Source of the DNA: Clostridiales bacterium
GTDB taxonomy: Bacteria > Bacillota > Clostridia > Oscillospirales > Oscillospiraceae
Direction of reading: 5' to 3'
DNA length: 64,000 nucleotides
NCBI GenBank assembly: GCA_021203325.1
Contig: JAJQBL010000018.1
Coordinates: 1-64,000 of the forward strand
Under the pieces are notes generated by a model. That model worked only from the letters and a program-made list of their open reading frames with translations. It was not told the origin of the DNA and did no database searches. The translations under genes were made by a program, and so were the position numbers. Of this stretch, positions 19,452 to 30,267 are shown piece by piece. Within the stretch, counting starts at the first letter, position 1; each line of letters begins with the position of its first letter.

Positions 19452-20531
19452 ATGGGATACCGTGGGAAGGGGATTTGCGTTCTGCTGGCCCTGCTGCTGA
19501 CGGTGGGGCTGGTCGGCTGCGGAGAGCAGACGGAGAGCGCCCGCACCATCGCCGTGGTGACGGACGGCGGCTCCCTCCAGGACGGCGCGTATAACCAGGC
19601 GGTTTACGAGGGCGTTCGGGACTGGTGTAAGGAGGCGGGCTACGAGGTGGCCTGCTACGAACCGGAGGGCAGCGCCGCAGAGGATTTGTACGACAGCATG
19701 GATCAGGCCTATGAGGACGGCGTCCGGGTGATCGTGGTGGCGGGCAGCAGCTTTGAGCAGCCGGTCTATGAGATCCAGTCCCAGCGCAGCAGCCTCCAGA
19801 TCCTGCTGCTGGACGGGGAGCCCCATGGCATTGACTACAACTATGAGACGGCGGAAAATGTGCATTGCGTCCTCTTTCAGGAGGAACAGGCCGGGTTCCT
19901 AGCCGGTTATGCCGCCGTGGTGGAAGGGTACCGAAGTCTGGGCTTTGTGGGCGGCGTGGAGCTGACCGGGGTGATTCAGTACCTGTACGGCTTCCTCCAA
20001 GGGGCCGACCAGGCGGCCTATGAGCTGCGGCTGGAAAAGGGCGACGTGACGGTGCGCTACACCTACTCCGACACCTTCGACGCCAGCGACAGCGTGGCCG
20101 ATACCTGCGAAGCGTGGTACGGAAAAGGGGTCGGGGCGATTTTCTCCGCCTGCGGCAACGGGCTGGAAAACGTGCTCAGCGCGGCGGCGTCCGGCAACGG
20201 GCTGGTGACCCTCTCCGACTTCTCCCGGCAGGATGACCGGGTCTTTACGTCTGCCGTGAAGCGGTTTGATACGGCCATCGCCCTGGCGCTGGACAGCCTG
20301 GAAAAGAACGACTGGGAGTGGAGCGCCGCAGCGGCGGGCCAAACGTCCACGGTGGGGCTGGCGGAAGGCTGTGTGGGCCTGGATGTGACGGAAGATGCGT
20401 GGCCCTTCACCGGGATGAGCTATGCCGACTATACGCTGCTGGTGCAGGACATCGTGGACGGCTATATCGCCATTTCCGACAGCATCAGCCAGGAGCCCAC
20501 CTTACAGGTGGTGACGGCCAGCGAAAGCTGA
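19452..20531 (+). CDS. BMP-family (Med/BmpA-like) substrate-binding lipoprotein
   Basis: Lipobox LVGCGEQ; IAVVTDGGSLQDGAYNQAVYEG; FVGGVELTGVIQYLYGFLQG. Confidence 0.75.
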   Translation: MGYRGKGICVLLALLLTVGLVGCGEQTESARTIAVVTDGGSLQDGAYNQAVYEGVRDWCKEAGYEVACYEPEGSAAEDLYDSMDQAYEDGVRVIVVAGSSFEQPVYEIQSQRSSLQILLLDGEPHGIDYNYETAENVHCVLFQEEQAGFLAGYAAVVEGYRSLGFVGGVELTGVIQYLYGFLQGADQAAYELRLEKGDVTVRYTYSDTFDASDSVADTCEAWYGKGVGAIFSACGNGLENVLSAAASGNGLVTLSDFSRQDDRVFTSAVKRFDTAIALALDSLEKNDWEWSAAAAGQTSTVGLAEGCVGLDVTEDAWPFTGMSYADYTLLVQDIVDGYIAISDSISQEPTLQVVTASES

Positions 20532-20672
20532 ACTGTCCTGTTACCCTCCGGTGCGCAACCGGGGGGCAACAGGATGCAACAAATAACGTAAAACCGTATC
20601 ACATCTTTTGCATATGCACAATAAAAGACAGTGAAATTTACAAATTTTTAACTTCTTGGACATCTGTACTCG

Positions 20673-20701
20673 TTGACAACGGACAGCGAAGCGGATATGA
20701 T
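20673..20701 (+). promoter_or_regulatory. Strong sigma-A promoter for cysD-cysNC-sulfotransferase
   Basis: TTGACA-N17-TATGAT. Confidence 0.8.
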
Positions 20702-20789
20702 TTTAACATCTGCAATCGGCCGTACATGACGCAGCCGAAGCGGCAATGCGTATGTTCCGGCGGAGAAACCTGAGGAAGGCAAGATCGAA

Positions 20790-21680
20790 ATGTCACACTT
20801 GGATGAATTGGAAGCGGAATCCATCTATATCATGCGGGAGGTGGCGGCGGAGTGCGAAAAGCCGGTGATGCTGTACTCCATCGGCAAGGACAGCTCCGTG
20901 ATGCTGCACCTGGCGCTGAAGGCGTTCTACCCGGAGAAGCCTCCGTTTCCCTTTCTGCATATCGACACCACCTGGAAGTTCCGGGAGATGATCGAGTTCC
21001 GGGACCGCGTTGCCCGTGAAAAGGGGATTGAACTGCTGGTGTACACCAATATGGAGGGTGTGCGCCAGGGTATCAATCCCTTTGACTATGGTGCGGCCTA
21101 TACGGACATTATGAAAACCAAGGCCCTGCGGGACGCCCTGGATCTGTACGGGTTTACGGCGGCCTTCGGCGGCGGACGGCGGGACGAGGAAAAGTCCCGG
21201 GCCAAGGAGCGGGTGTTCTCCTTCCGCAACAGCGCCCACGGCTGGGAGCCGAAGAAGCAGCGGCCGGAGATGTGGCAGCTCTACAATACCCAAATCCACA
21301 AAGGCGAGAGCATCCGGGTGTTCCCCCTGTCCAATTGGACGGAGAAGGACATCTGGCAGTACATCATGCGGGAGAATATCGAAATCGTTCCCCTGTACTT
21401 CGCAAAGGAGCGGCCTGTGGTCTACCGGGACGGCAACATCATCATGGTGGACGACGACCGGATGCGGCTCCGCCCCGGCGAAGAGATCCAGTGGAAAAAG
21501 GTGCGGTTCCGCACGCTGGGCTGCTACCCGCTGACCGGCGCGGTGGAGTCCGAGGCGGACACCCTGGAGGCCATTGTGGCGGAGACACTGGGGGCTGTGG
21601 AATCCGAGCGCACCAGCCGGGTTATTGACCATGAGGCCGCCGGCAGCATGGAGCGCAGAAAAAGGGAAGGGTATTTCTAA
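20790..21680 (+). CDS. cysD: Sulfate adenylyltransferase subunit 2
   Basis: [48 protein letters not shown]-loop. Confidence 0.92.
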   Translation: MSHLDELEAESIYIMREVAAECEKPVMLYSIGKDSSVMLHLALKAFYPEKPPFPFLHIDTTWKFREMIEFRDRVAREKGIELLVYTNMEGVRQGINPFDYGAAYTDIMKTKALRDALDLYGFTAAFGGGRRDEEKSRAKERVFSFRNSAHGWEPKKQRPEMWQLYNTQIHKGESIRVFPLSNWTEKDIWQYIMRENIEIVPLYFAKERPVVYRDGNIIMVDDDRMRLRPGEEIQWKKVRFRTLGCYPLTGAVESEADTLEAIVAETLGAVESERTSRVIDHEAAGSMERRKREGYF

Positions 21681-21683
21681 GCC

Positions 21684-23546
21684 ATGAAAAACGACACAAA
21701 GGAAGCCGGCGGGCTTTTGAAATTTGTCACCTGCGGCAGCGTGGACGACGGAAAATCCACGCTGATCGGCCATATGCTCTACGACGCCAAGCTGCTGTAT
21801 GCCGACCAGGTGCAGGCACTGGAGCTGGACAGCAAGGTGGGCAGCCGGGGCGGCAAAATCGACTATTCGCTGCTGCTGGACGGCCTGATGGCCGAGCGGG
21901 AGCAGGGCATCACCATTGACGTGGCCTACCGCTATTTCAGCACGGAGCGCAGGAGCTTTATTGTGGCGGACGCGCCGGGCCATGAGGAATATACCCGGAA
22001 TATGGCTGTGGGGGCCTCCTTTGCCGACCTGGCGGTGATTCTGGTGGACGCCACCCAGGGCATCCTGACCCAGACCCGGCGGCACACCAGAATCTGTGCC
22101 CTGATGGGGATTCGTCACTTTGTCTTTGCCGTCAACAAGATGGACCTGGTGCAGTATAACCGCTATCGGTTCTATGAGCTGGAGCGGGAGCTGCGGCGGC
22201 TGGTGGCGGAGTTCCTGCCGGCCTCGGTGGCGGTGATTCCCGTGTCCGCCACGGAGGGGGACAATGTGACCCGGCCCTCCACCAATATGTACTGGTACGA
22301 AGGGCCGACGCTGCTGACCTATCTGGAGCAGGTTCCGGTGGCGGATGACAGCATTAAAAACGGCTTCGTGCTGCCGGTGCAGCGGGTCTGCCGTCCGGAC
22401 CGCACCTTCCGGGGCTTTCAGGGCCAGGTGGCCTGTGGACAGCTCCGGGTGGGGGACGCGGTCATCGTCCTGCCCAGCGGGGAGAAGGCCCATGTGAGCC
22501 ACCTCCTGATGGCGGGGCAGCCGGCGGAGGAGATCACGGCAGGGGAGGCCGTCACCGTTCAGCTGGACCGGGAGGTGGATGTCTCCCGGGGGGACGTCAT
22601 CATGAAGAACGCCAACCTGAATCTGGGGAGACTCTTCACCGCCACCATCCTCTGGATGGACGACACATCCCTCTCCGCTGGACGCAACTACACGTTGAAG
22701 CTGGGCACCAAGCAAATCCCCGCTACAGTGCTGAAGATCCGGCATAAAATCGACATCAACACAGGCTCCCGCATCCCTGCGGACCGGCTGAAAAAGAACG
22801 AGCTGGCGGTCTGCGACATTGCCGCCTCAGACAGGGTGATTTTCAACCGCTTCCAGAGCAGGCACGGGGGCAGATGCGATAAGGCGCTGGGCTGTTTCCT
22901 GCTGATCGACCGGGTCACCAACATGACCTCGGCCTGCGGCACAGTGATCGGCCCCCTGAGCCGGGACAAAAACCTGGTCCATCAGGAAACGGACATCACA
23001 AGGGAACTGCGGGCCGCTCAGAAGAGCCAGAAGCCTCTGACAGTGTGGTTTACCGGTCTCTCCGGCTCCGGGAAATCCGCCCTGGCCAACGAGCTGGAGA
23101 AGCGGCTGGTGGCCATGGGCAAGCACACCATGCTGCTGGACGGCGACAACATCCGCATGGGGCTGAATAAAAACCTGGGCTTTGAGGAGGCCGACCGGGT
23201 GGAAAATATCCGCCGCATTGCGGAGGTGGCCAAGCTGATGAACGACGCCGGGCTGATCGTGATGACCTCCTTCATCTCTCCCTTCGAGAGGGACCGGAAC
23301 AACGCCCGTGAGGTGATTGGCAGCGACTTTTTTGAGGTCTACGTCAGCACGCCCCTGGAGGAATGTGAGCGGCGGGATGTCAAGGGGCTGTATCAAAAGG
23401 CCCGGAAAGGGGAGATTCCAGACTTCACCGGCATCTCCAGCCCCTTTGAGGTACCCCAGAACGCGGACCTGACGGTCAACACAGCAGACCGAAGCATAGA
23501 GTCCTGCGTGGACGAAATCCTCCGCTGCATCGAGGGACGCATCTGA
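21684..23546 (+). CDS. cysNC: Bifunctional sulfate adenylyltransferase subunit 1/APS kinase
   Basis: GTPase G1 GSVDDGKSTLIGHMLYD; C-terminal APS kinase WFTGLSGSGKSALA...LLDGDNIRMGLNKNLGF. Confidence 0.92.
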   Translation: MKNDTKEAGGLLKFVTCGSVDDGKSTLIGHMLYDAKLLYADQVQALELDSKVGSRGGKIDYSLLLDGLMAEREQGITIDVAYRYFSTERRSFIVADAPGHEEYTRNMAVGASFADLAVILVDATQGILTQTRRHTRICALMGIRHFVFAVNKMDLVQYNRYRFYELERELRRLVAEFLPASVAVIPVSATEGDNVTRPSTNMYWYEGPTLLTYLEQVPVADDSIKNGFVLPVQRVCRPDRTFRGFQGQVACGQLRVGDAVIVLPSGEKAHVSHLLMAGQPAEEITAGEAVTVQLDREVDVSRGDVIMKNANLNLGRLFTATILWMDDTSLSAGRNYTLKLGTKQIPATVLKIRHKIDINTGSRIPADRLKKNELAVCDIAASDRVIFNRFQSRHGGRCDKALGCFLLIDRVTNMTSACGTVIGPLSRDKNLVHQETDITRELRAAQKSQKPLTVWFTGLSGSGKSALANELEKRLVAMGKHTMLLDGDNIRMGLNKNLGFEEADRVENIRRIAEVAKLMNDAGLIVMTSFISPFERDRNNAREVIGSDFFEVYVSTPLEECERRDVKGLYQKARKGEIPDFTGISSPFEVPQNADLTVNTADRSIESCVDEILRCIEGRI

Positions 23547-23618
23547 TGAAAGGGGAGCGGCACAAGCTTCGGAGGCTGCACTCTTTTTTGGCATCTGACC
23601 GCAGGGGAGGATTGGAAC

Positions 23619-24638
23619 ATGGGGTATCCTGATTTTGTCTGTTTAGGCTTTCAAAAGTGCGGCACCACCACACTGTACGCTATTTTAAAGCAACATCCGC
23701 AGATTGCCCTCTGCCGGGACGTGAAGGAACCGATGTATTACCGTGTGCCGGTCTGGCACATCGTCTGCGGCGGCACGCGGTTCTACAACTGGCGCTATTT
23801 CGGGCACATCCAACCGGGGGATACCCGATTGACGGGGGAGATCAACGCCGGGCTGACCTATGGCGGCTGCGCGAAAAAGGTCAGCCGGGATATGTCGCCG
23901 GACACCAAACTGATTTTCATGATGCGCAATCCGGTAGACCGCAGCTATTCCGCCTATCGCTACTTTCTGGCCAGAGGCTTCCTGCCCGCCCGGTATATCC
24001 GCTACGATGAGGAACACGGCCACGCTCAGGGCTTCGATTACTATGTCCATTCCGTGCTGGACCATCCCGGACGGCGGAACCGGGTGATGAAGCGGCAGAT
24101 GAAGTATGTCGTGCTGTCCCAGAGCAATTACGCCACCTGCATTTCCGAGTACCTGGAGTACTTTGACCGGAGCAATATGAAGTTTGTCCTCTTTGAGGAG
24201 TTTGTCCGGGACCAGCACGCCGCCTGTCGGGAGATTTACGAGTTTATCGGCGTTCCCGATGCGCCGGAGATCACCTATGACCTGAGAAGCAACGAGGGCA
24301 ACGAGCGGGCCGTTTCCCCGCACTGTGCGAAAAAGCTGTACTGGGTCAAGGGGCTGAACTACCTGTTTTATGACCTCTGCGCCATGCCCCGTTGGGGACC
24401 GAAGCGCTACGAGCAGTTCCGCCGGTATTTCCAGCGGGTGCGGAAGGAGTGCCTGGCCCCGGACCCGGACAAGAGCAAGGTGCTGCCGGAAACCAGGGCC
24501 TATCTGATGAACTACTTCGATGAGGAGATTTGCCGGACGGAGAAACTGACCGGGCGGGACCTCCACGGCGTCTGGGGCAGTCGGCCTGCGCCGTCCTCCG
24601 GCGGCGCGGTGGGCCTTGCCACCGGCGCAGGAACCTGA
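23619..24638 (+). CDS. PAPS-dependent sulfotransferase
   Basis: 5'-PSB-like FQKCGTTTLYAILKQHP and 3'-PB-like RNPVDRSYSAYRYF. Confidence 0.85.
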   Translation: MGYPDFVCLGFQKCGTTTLYAILKQHPQIALCRDVKEPMYYRVPVWHIVCGGTRFYNWRYFGHIQPGDTRLTGEINAGLTYGGCAKKVSRDMSPDTKLIFMMRNPVDRSYSAYRYFLARGFLPARYIRYDEEHGHAQGFDYYVHSVLDHPGRRNRVMKRQMKYVVLSQSNYATCISEYLEYFDRSNMKFVLFEEFVRDQHAACREIYEFIGVPDAPEITYDLRSNEGNERAVSPHCAKKLYWVKGLNYLFYDLCAMPRWGPKRYEQFRRYFQRVRKECLAPDPDKSKVLPETRAYLMNYFDEEICRTEKLTGRDLHGVWGSRPAPSSGGAVGLATGAGT

Positions 24639-24714
24639 ACCGCGCCCCTCTGGCCGTCAATCCGGGCCGAGCAGGGGAGAGGCAGCGCATGATTCACATC
24701 AAAAGGCATGACAA

Positions 24715-24746
24715 GGGCGGCCGCTTTACAGCGGCCGCCCTCTTTT
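24715..24746 (+). terminator. Intrinsic terminator after sulfotransferase
   Basis: GGGCGGCCGC-TTTACA-GCGGCCGCCC followed by TCTTTT. Confidence 0.8.
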
Positions 24747-24785
24747 GCGCAGCATATTCAGTTGGGAAACCAGCCGCTCTTCCGG

Positions 24786-25838
24786 TCAGGACGCCTTCAG
24801 GCGCAGCCACTCCGAATCGTACAGATCCAGAATCGTCTGGGGCAGGTTGGTGTACACCTCCGTCAGGCTCATCACATCCTGGGAGGGATAGGCGATGTCG
24901 CTGTTTTTCAGCTCGTCCGACAGCAGCTCTTTGGCGGCGCTCTCCGGCGTGGAGTAGTAGATATACTCCGCGTTGGCGGCGGAGGACTCCGGGTCGCACA
25001 TGAAGTTGATGAAGGCCAGGGCGTTCTCTACGTTCTCGGCGTCCTTGGGGATGCACATGGCGTCCACATAGTAGTTGGTGCCCTCCTCCGGGATGAAGAA
25101 GGCCAGGTCAGGATTCTCCTCCATCATGGTGATGGCGTCCCCGGCATAGTAGGGGCCAACTGCCGCCTCTCCGGCCTCCATCTTGTCAAAAATCTGGTCC
25201 ATCACATAGGCCTGCACCAGGGGCTTCTGCTCGATGAGCTTGTCCACGGCCGCCACGATCTCATCCTCATTGGTGGTGTTGTAGGAGTAGCCCAGCAGCT
25301 TCAGGGCGATGCCGATGGCGTCCCGGCTGTTGTCGAACATCAGAATCTGACCGGACAAATCCTCATCCCACAAAATGTCCCAGCTGGTGGGAGCATAGTC
25401 CACCATGGTGGTGTTGTACACGATGCCCACCACGCCCCACATATAGGGGACGGAATAGGCGTTGTCCGGGTCATAGTCCAGCCCCTTGTAGTCCTCGTCG
25501 ATATACTCGTAGTTGGGAATCTGGTCGAAGTCCAGCTCCAGCAACATATCCTCCTCGATCATGCGGGAGATCATATAGTCGGACGGGATGATGACGTCAT
25601 AGCCGCCGGAGCCGCTTTTCAGGGTGGCGTACAGGGACTCGTTGTCGGAATAGGTGGAGTAGTTGACCTTGATGCCGGTCTCCTCCTCAAACTGATCCAG
25701 CAGATCCTCGTCCATATACTCGCCCCAGTTGTAGACGTTGACCTCTCCGTTGCTCTCGCTGCCGGAGCTGCCGCAGGCGGTCAGGGGCAGGCACAGCGCC
25801 AGGGCCGTGCCAAAGGCAATCAGTTGCTTCTTTTTCAT
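24786..25838 (-). CDS. potD: Spermidine/putrescine ABC transporter substrate-binding lipoprotein
   Basis: LPLTACGSSG lipobox; VNVYNWGEYMDEDLLDQFEEETGIKVNYSTYSDNE. Confidence 0.92.
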   Translation of the reverse strand: MKKKQLIAFGTALALCLPLTACGSSGSESNGEVNVYNWGEYMDEDLLDQFEEETGIKVNYSTYSDNESLYATLKSGSGGYDVIIPSDYMISRMIEEDMLLELDFDQIPNYEYIDEDYKGLDYDPDNAYSVPYMWGVVGIVYNTTMVDYAPTSWDILWDEDLSGQILMFDNSRDAIGIALKLLGYSYNTTNEDEIVAAVDKLIEQKPLVQAYVMDQIFDKMEAGEAAVGPYYAGDAITMMEENPDLAFFIPEEGTNYYVDAMCIPKDAENVENALAFINFMCDPESSAANAEYIYYSTPESAAKELLSDELKNSDIAYPSQDVMSLTEVYTNLPQTILDLYDSEWLRLKAS

Positions 25839-25851
25839 GGAAGTACCCTCC

Positions 25852-26709
25852 TTAGTTCTTCTGCCGCAGCTCGGCTTCCCGTCTGGCGGCCGCCCGTTCC
25901 TGTTGGGCGGAGCGGATGTTTACCACGGCCAGCAGGCTCAGCACCACCGCAAACATCAGCGTGGAAAGCGCGTTGATTTCCGGGCTGATGCGCTTGCGGG
26001 TCATGGAGTAAATTTCCATGGCCAGGGTGGAGGTGTTGGACCCGGCGGTAAAGTAGGAAATGACAAAGTCGTCAATGCTCATGGTGAAGGCCATGATGGC
26101 CCCATTCACCACGCCGGGCTGAATCTCCGGCAGCACCACCTTTGTGAAGGCCTGCCAGGGGGTGGCCCCCAGATCCAGGGCCGCCTCCTCGATGTTAGGG
26201 TCGCATTGCCGCAGCTTGGGCGTGACCGACAATATCACATAGGGGATATCAAAGGTGATATGGGCCAGCAGCAGGGTGCCGAAGCCCATTTTCAATTCCG
26301 TTCCCGTTACGCTGCCAAGGGTGTTGTTGAACGCGCCGATGGCAAAGACAAACAACAGCATCAGGCTGACGCCGGTGATGATGTCCGCATTGGTCATGGG
26401 GATGCTGTTGATGGCCATGCAGATCGAACGGGGGCGCTTCTTCATGTTGAAGAAGCCAATGGCCGCCATTGTCCCCAAAATCGTGGAAATGATCATGGCC
26501 AGGACGGAGACCTCCAGGGTCGTGACGAGGGCGCTCAAAATCCGGCTGTCCTCAAACAGATCCCGGTACCACTCCAGGGAAAAGCCTGTCCAAACCGTCC
26601 GGCTTTTGGAGGAGTTGAAGGAGAATACAATCAGCACCACAATGGGCGCGTACAGGAATACCGCCGTCAGCAGCAGGGCCAGACGGGAAACTACACCGTT
26701 CTTTTTCAA
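25852..26709 (-). CDS. potC: Spermidine/putrescine ABC permease
   Basis: Permease with EAALDLGATPWQAFTKVVLPEIQPGV motif. Confidence 0.9.
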   Translation of the reverse strand: MKKNGVVSRLALLLTAVFLYAPIVVLIVFSFNSSKSRTVWTGFSLEWYRDLFEDSRILSALVTTLEVSVLAMIISTILGTMAAIGFFNMKKRPRSICMAINSIPMTNADIITGVSLMLLFVFAIGAFNNTLGSVTGTELKMGFGTLLLAHITFDIPYVILSVTPKLRQCDPNIEEAALDLGATPWQAFTKVVLPEIQPGVVNGAIMAFTMSIDDFVISYFTAGSNTSTLAMEIYSMTRKRISPEINALSTLMFAVVLSLLAVVNIRSAQQERAAARREAELRQKN

Positions 26710-27551
26710 TAGATTGCCGTCTCCTCTCCCTCACCGAAGTGGTTCATGATTGCCATCATCACCAGGACAATCACCATCATCACCAGGCTGATGGCGGAGC
26801 CCAGGTAGGGGTTGTAGGCGCTGCCGTAGAACTGGGTCTGAATCAGGTCGCCCAGCAGCAGCGTCATACCGCCGCCCAACAGGGAGGAGATGGCAAAGGT
26901 GGATACGGACGGGATAAACACCATGGTGATGCCGGACAGCACCCCGGGCAGGCTCAGCGGGAAGATGACCCGGCCAAAGACCTGGACGCCGCTGGCCCCC
27001 AAGTCCTCCGCAGCCTCCACCACGCTGGGGTCAATTTTTTCAATGACGGTGGTGATGGGCATGATCATGAAGGGCAGATAGTTGTATACCATGCCCAGCA
27101 CCACGGCGCCAGAGGTGTTGATCATATGAAAGTATTCAATTTCTGTGCCAAAGATGTTGTTAATCAGGTTGAAGAAGCCGATATTTTGCAGAAAGGTGTT
27201 GATAATGCCGGTGTTCTCCAGGAGGCTCATCCAGGCGTAGGTGCGCAGCAGGAAGTTCATCCACATGGGCAGCATAATCAGCACCATGGCGATCCGCCGG
27301 ACGTTGGGGCTTTCCCGGGAAATCCAGTAGGCCACCGGGTAGCCAATCAGCAGGCAGATCAGGGTGGCGATCAGCGCCAGCCGGAAAGAGGTCAGAAACA
27401 CAGACCAGTACTGGGCCATGGTGGTGAAGTTTTCCACGGAAAAACCGCCGTCACGGGTGGTGAAGGCATAGCCCACCACCAAAAGCAGGGGAACAATGAC
27501 GAAAATCGCCATCCAGACCACATAAGGTATGGCGAGGAGCTTCTTTTTCAT
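26706..27551 (-). CDS. potB: Spermidine/putrescine ABC permease
   Basis: VEAAEDLGASGVQVFGRVIFPLSLPGV; start ATG 27551; overlaps potC by 4 bp. Confidence 0.9.
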   Translation of the reverse strand: MKKKLLAIPYVVWMAIFVIVPLLLVVGYAFTTRDGGFSVENFTTMAQYWSVFLTSFRLALIATLICLLIGYPVAYWISRESPNVRRIAMVLIMLPMWMNFLLRTYAWMSLLENTGIINTFLQNIGFFNLINNIFGTEIEYFHMINTSGAVVLGMVYNYLPFMIMPITTVIEKIDPSVVEAAEDLGASGVQVFGRVIFPLSLPGVLSGITMVFIPSVSTFAISSLLGGGMTLLLGDLIQTQFYGSAYNPYLGSAISLVMMVIVLVMMAIMNHFGEGEETAIY

Positions 27552-27561
27552 CTGCCCCACC

Positions 27562-28602
27562 TCAATTCTTGTGCATGACCTGGATGTTCTCCGGCTCCAC
27601 GGACAGGCCAAGGCGGGTGCCCACATCGTAGGCGTGGGTGTTCTGCACCTTCCACGCATAGCCGTCCGCCGCCCGTATCATCATCTCGTAGTAGATGCCC
27701 TTAAAGACGATGTTCTCCACCGTTCCGGCGATTTGACCGTCCTCCGGCCCGGAAATGAGCAGATCCTCCGGGCGCACCACCACGTCCACCCGTTCCCGGC
27801 GGGCGAAGCCGCGGTCCACACAGTCAAAGGTGCGACCGCTGAAGGTGACCTTATAGTTCTCCTCCATAATGGCGTCCACAATATTGCTCTCCCCGATGAA
27901 ATTCGCCACAAAAGCATTCTTGGGCTCGTTATAAATATCCAATGGGGTACCGATTTGCTGAATCCGGCCTTCGTTCATGACAACGATGGTGTCGCTCATG
28001 GTCAGGGCCTCTTCCTGGTCATGGGTCACATAGATGAAGGTGATGCCCACCTGCTGCTGAATCTTTTTCAGCTCGGTCTGCATCTCCTTGCGCAGCTTTA
28101 AATCCAGGGCGCCCAGCGGCTCGTCCAGCAGAAGCACCTTGGGCCGGTTGACGATGGCCCGGGCGATGGCCACCCGCTGCTGCTGTCCGCCGGACAGGGA
28201 GGTGGTACTTCGCTTTTCAAAGCCGGAAAGGTTCACCATGGCCAGCGCCTCCTTCACCCGCTGGCGGATCTCCGCCTCAGGGGTCTTGGAGATGCGCAGG
28301 CCAAAAGCCACGTTCTCATAGATGTTCATATGCGTAAAAAGCGCATATTTCTGAAACACCGTATTGATCTGCCTTTTATAGGGCGGCAGGTCGTTGATCC
28401 GGTTGCCGTCAAACAGGACATCGCCGCTGGTCGGCGTCTGAAAGCCGCCGATGATGCGCAGCGTTGTGGTTTTCCCGCAGCCGGACGGGCCCAAAAGGGT
28501 CAAAAATTCCGCATCGTTGATATACAAATTGATACGATCAAGCACGAGGTCTTCGTCAAAAATCATGGAAACCTCGCTTAGCCGAATCAGTTCCTTGGAC
28601 AT
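27562..28602 (-). CDS. potA: Spermidine/putrescine ABC ATP-binding protein
   Basis: [46 protein letters not shown]. Confidence 0.93.
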   Translation of the reverse strand: MSKELIRLSEVSMIFDEDLVLDRINLYINDAEFLTLLGPSGCGKTTTLRIIGGFQTPTSGDVLFDGNRINDLPPYKRQINTVFQKYALFTHMNIYENVAFGLRISKTPEAEIRQRVKEALAMVNLSGFEKRSTTSLSGGQQQRVAIARAIVNRPKVLLLDEPLGALDLKLRKEMQTELKKIQQQVGITFIYVTHDQEEALTMSDTIVVMNEGRIQQIGTPLDIYNEPKNAFVANFIGESNIVDAIMEENYKVTFSGRTFDCVDRGFARRERVDVVVRPEDLLISGPEDGQIAGTVENIVFKGIYYEMMIRAADGYAWKVQNTHAYDVGTRLGLSVEPENIQVMHKN

Positions 28603-28668
28603 TTATCCTCCCCCTCAATGTGAGTCATTATTCCCTCACACCTCTCTCAAAGGCGCAAGACTACGTTA

Positions 28669-28697
28669 ATTATACCGTTTTAGCACCAAAAACACAA
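28669..28697 (-). promoter_or_regulatory. Promoter of pot operon
   Basis: Minus strand TTGTGT-N17-TATAAT. Confidence 0.65.
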
Positions 28698-28794
28698 TGT
28701 TCCGGTAAAAATTTTTGTTGTGACAGTTGACGATTTTCTGACGGCGGGTTCTTTTTATTTTTGTGGGACTTGGCAGATAATTTTCCGCAAAGGC

Positions 28795-28842
28795 AGAAAA
28801 AGCGTCCCCTTTCGACACGGAAAGGGAACGCTTTCTGCTTTT
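28795..28842 (-). terminator. Intrinsic terminator of serA
   Basis: AAAGCGTCCCCTTTC/GAAAGGGAACGCTTT near-perfect stem, T-tract on minus strand. Confidence 0.65.
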
Positions 28843-28862
28843 CTGCCGGCGGAAAGGGCAGA

Positions 28863-30026
28863 TTACAGCACCCGCACGCGAATCACGTTGGGAATCTCCA
28901 TAATTTTCTCCACAACGCTGTCACCCACTTTGGTGTCCAGATCGACAATGGTGTAGGCCATCTCCTTGCGGGAGCGGTTGATCATGTTCTCAATATTCAT
29001 CTGAGTGGCAGAGAACAGGTTCAGGATGGAGTTCAATACGGTGGGCACGTTCTTGTGAATCACGCAGACCCGGCACCGGCCCGACCGCGGCATAGAGACC
29101 TGGGGCATATTCACCGCATTGGTGATGTTGCCGTTTTCCAGATAGTCGCTGAGCTCCTTGGCGGCCATGACCGCGCAGTTGTTCTCGCTCTCCGGGGTGG
29201 AGGCAGCCAGATGGGGGGTGCCGATGACGTTTTTCACGCCCACCAGCTCGTTATCCGGGAAGTCCGTCACATAGGACGCCACATGGCCAGATTCCAGCCC
29301 CTGGATCAGCGCCTGGTTGTTCACCAGACCGCCCCGGGCCAGGTTGATGATGCGGACGCCGCCCTTCATCTTGGAAATGGCCTCCGCGTCAATGGTGTTG
29401 GCCGTCTCCTTGTTATAGGGAATATGGATGGTGATATAATCGGAATTCCGGAGCAGCACGTCCAGCTCCGTGATATGCTTCACATGAATATCCAGCCCCA
29501 GGGCCGCATCCACGGACAGGAACGGGTCATAGCCCAGCACCTCCATGCCCAGGGCAATGCCCATATTGGCCACCTTCGCGCCGATGGCACCCAGGCCGAT
29601 GATGCCCAGGGACTTGCCGGCCAGCTCCGGTCCGGCAAAGGCGGACTTGCCCTTTTCCACAACGGTGGTCACGTCGATGCCGGCGGCCACTTGATCCTTC
29701 ACCCACTGGATGCCGCCCACCAGGTCTCTGGAGCCGAGCAGCAGGGAGGCCAGCACCTGCTCCTTCACCGCGTTGGCGTTGGCGCCCGGGGTGTTGAAGA
29801 CGACGATGCCCTCTTTGCAGCAGCGGTCGATGGGGATGTTGTTGGTGCCGGCACCGGCACGGGCAATGGCCAGCAGCTCCTTGGGGAAGGGCACATCGTA
29901 GAGCTTTGCGCTGCGGACGATGATGCCGTCGTACCGGTCGAAGTCGTCAGAGACCTCATAGCGGTTCTTGTCCAGACGGTTCAGGCCCACCGCTGCGATT
30001 TTGTTCATGGTTTGGATGCGATACAT
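28863..30026 (-). CDS. serA: D-3-phosphoglycerate dehydrogenase with C-terminal ACT domain
   Basis: SLGIIGLGAIGAKVANMGIALGMEVLGYDPF Rossmann motif; C-terminal ACT-like IVDLDTKVGDSVVEKIMEIPNVIRVRVL. Confidence 0.88.
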   Translation of the reverse strand: MYRIQTMNKIAAVGLNRLDKNRYEVSDDFDRYDGIIVRSAKLYDVPFPKELLAIARAGAGTNNIPIDRCCKEGIVVFNTPGANANAVKEQVLASLLLGSRDLVGGIQWVKDQVAAGIDVTTVVEKGKSAFAGPELAGKSLGIIGLGAIGAKVANMGIALGMEVLGYDPFLSVDAALGLDIHVKHITELDVLLRNSDYITIHIPYNKETANTIDAEAISKMKGGVRIINLARGGLVNNQALIQGLESGHVASYVTDFPDNELVGVKNVIGTPHLAASTPESENNCAVMAAKELSDYLENGNITNAVNMPQVSMPRSGRCRVCVIHKNVPTVLNSILNLFSATQMNIENMINRSRKEMAYTIVDLDTKVGDSVVEKIMEIPNVIRVRVL

Positions 30027-30129
30027 GTTCAGGTTACCCCTTTCAAAGTTACGGCTTCAATCTCGCCGCACAGTTCCTGCCGGCGCCGGAACGCTTCAAT
30101 CTCACGCCCCCGCTGAATCCGACTCCTCT

Positions 30130-30158
30130 ATTATATGCTTTTTTTGTCGGTTCGGCAA
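30130..30158 (-). promoter_or_regulatory. Promoter of serA
   Basis: Minus strand TTGCCG-N17-TATAAT, about 100 bp upstream of ATG. Confidence 0.55.
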
Positions 30159-30267
30159 TTTGACGAAAGCACAAAAACCACCACGTTTTGTCTCGCAGCT
30201 TTGTGCGATTGCGAGAAAAGTTACGGCCTACGGCGGTTGATTCCCGCCCCTTCCGGCGGTTGCCATA

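Noticed and set aside
20533-20570. Hairpin after the BMP lipoprotein gene (CTGTTACCCTCCGGT...ACCGGGGGGCAACAG)
   Set aside because: Imperfect stem without T-tract; too weak to call a terminator
30030-30085. Possible leader peptide or attenuator upstream of serA, with GAGATTGAAGC repeated twice
   Set aside because: Short GTG-started frame (VRLKRSGAGRNCAARLKP) is not serine-rich and no antiterminator or terminator pair is evident
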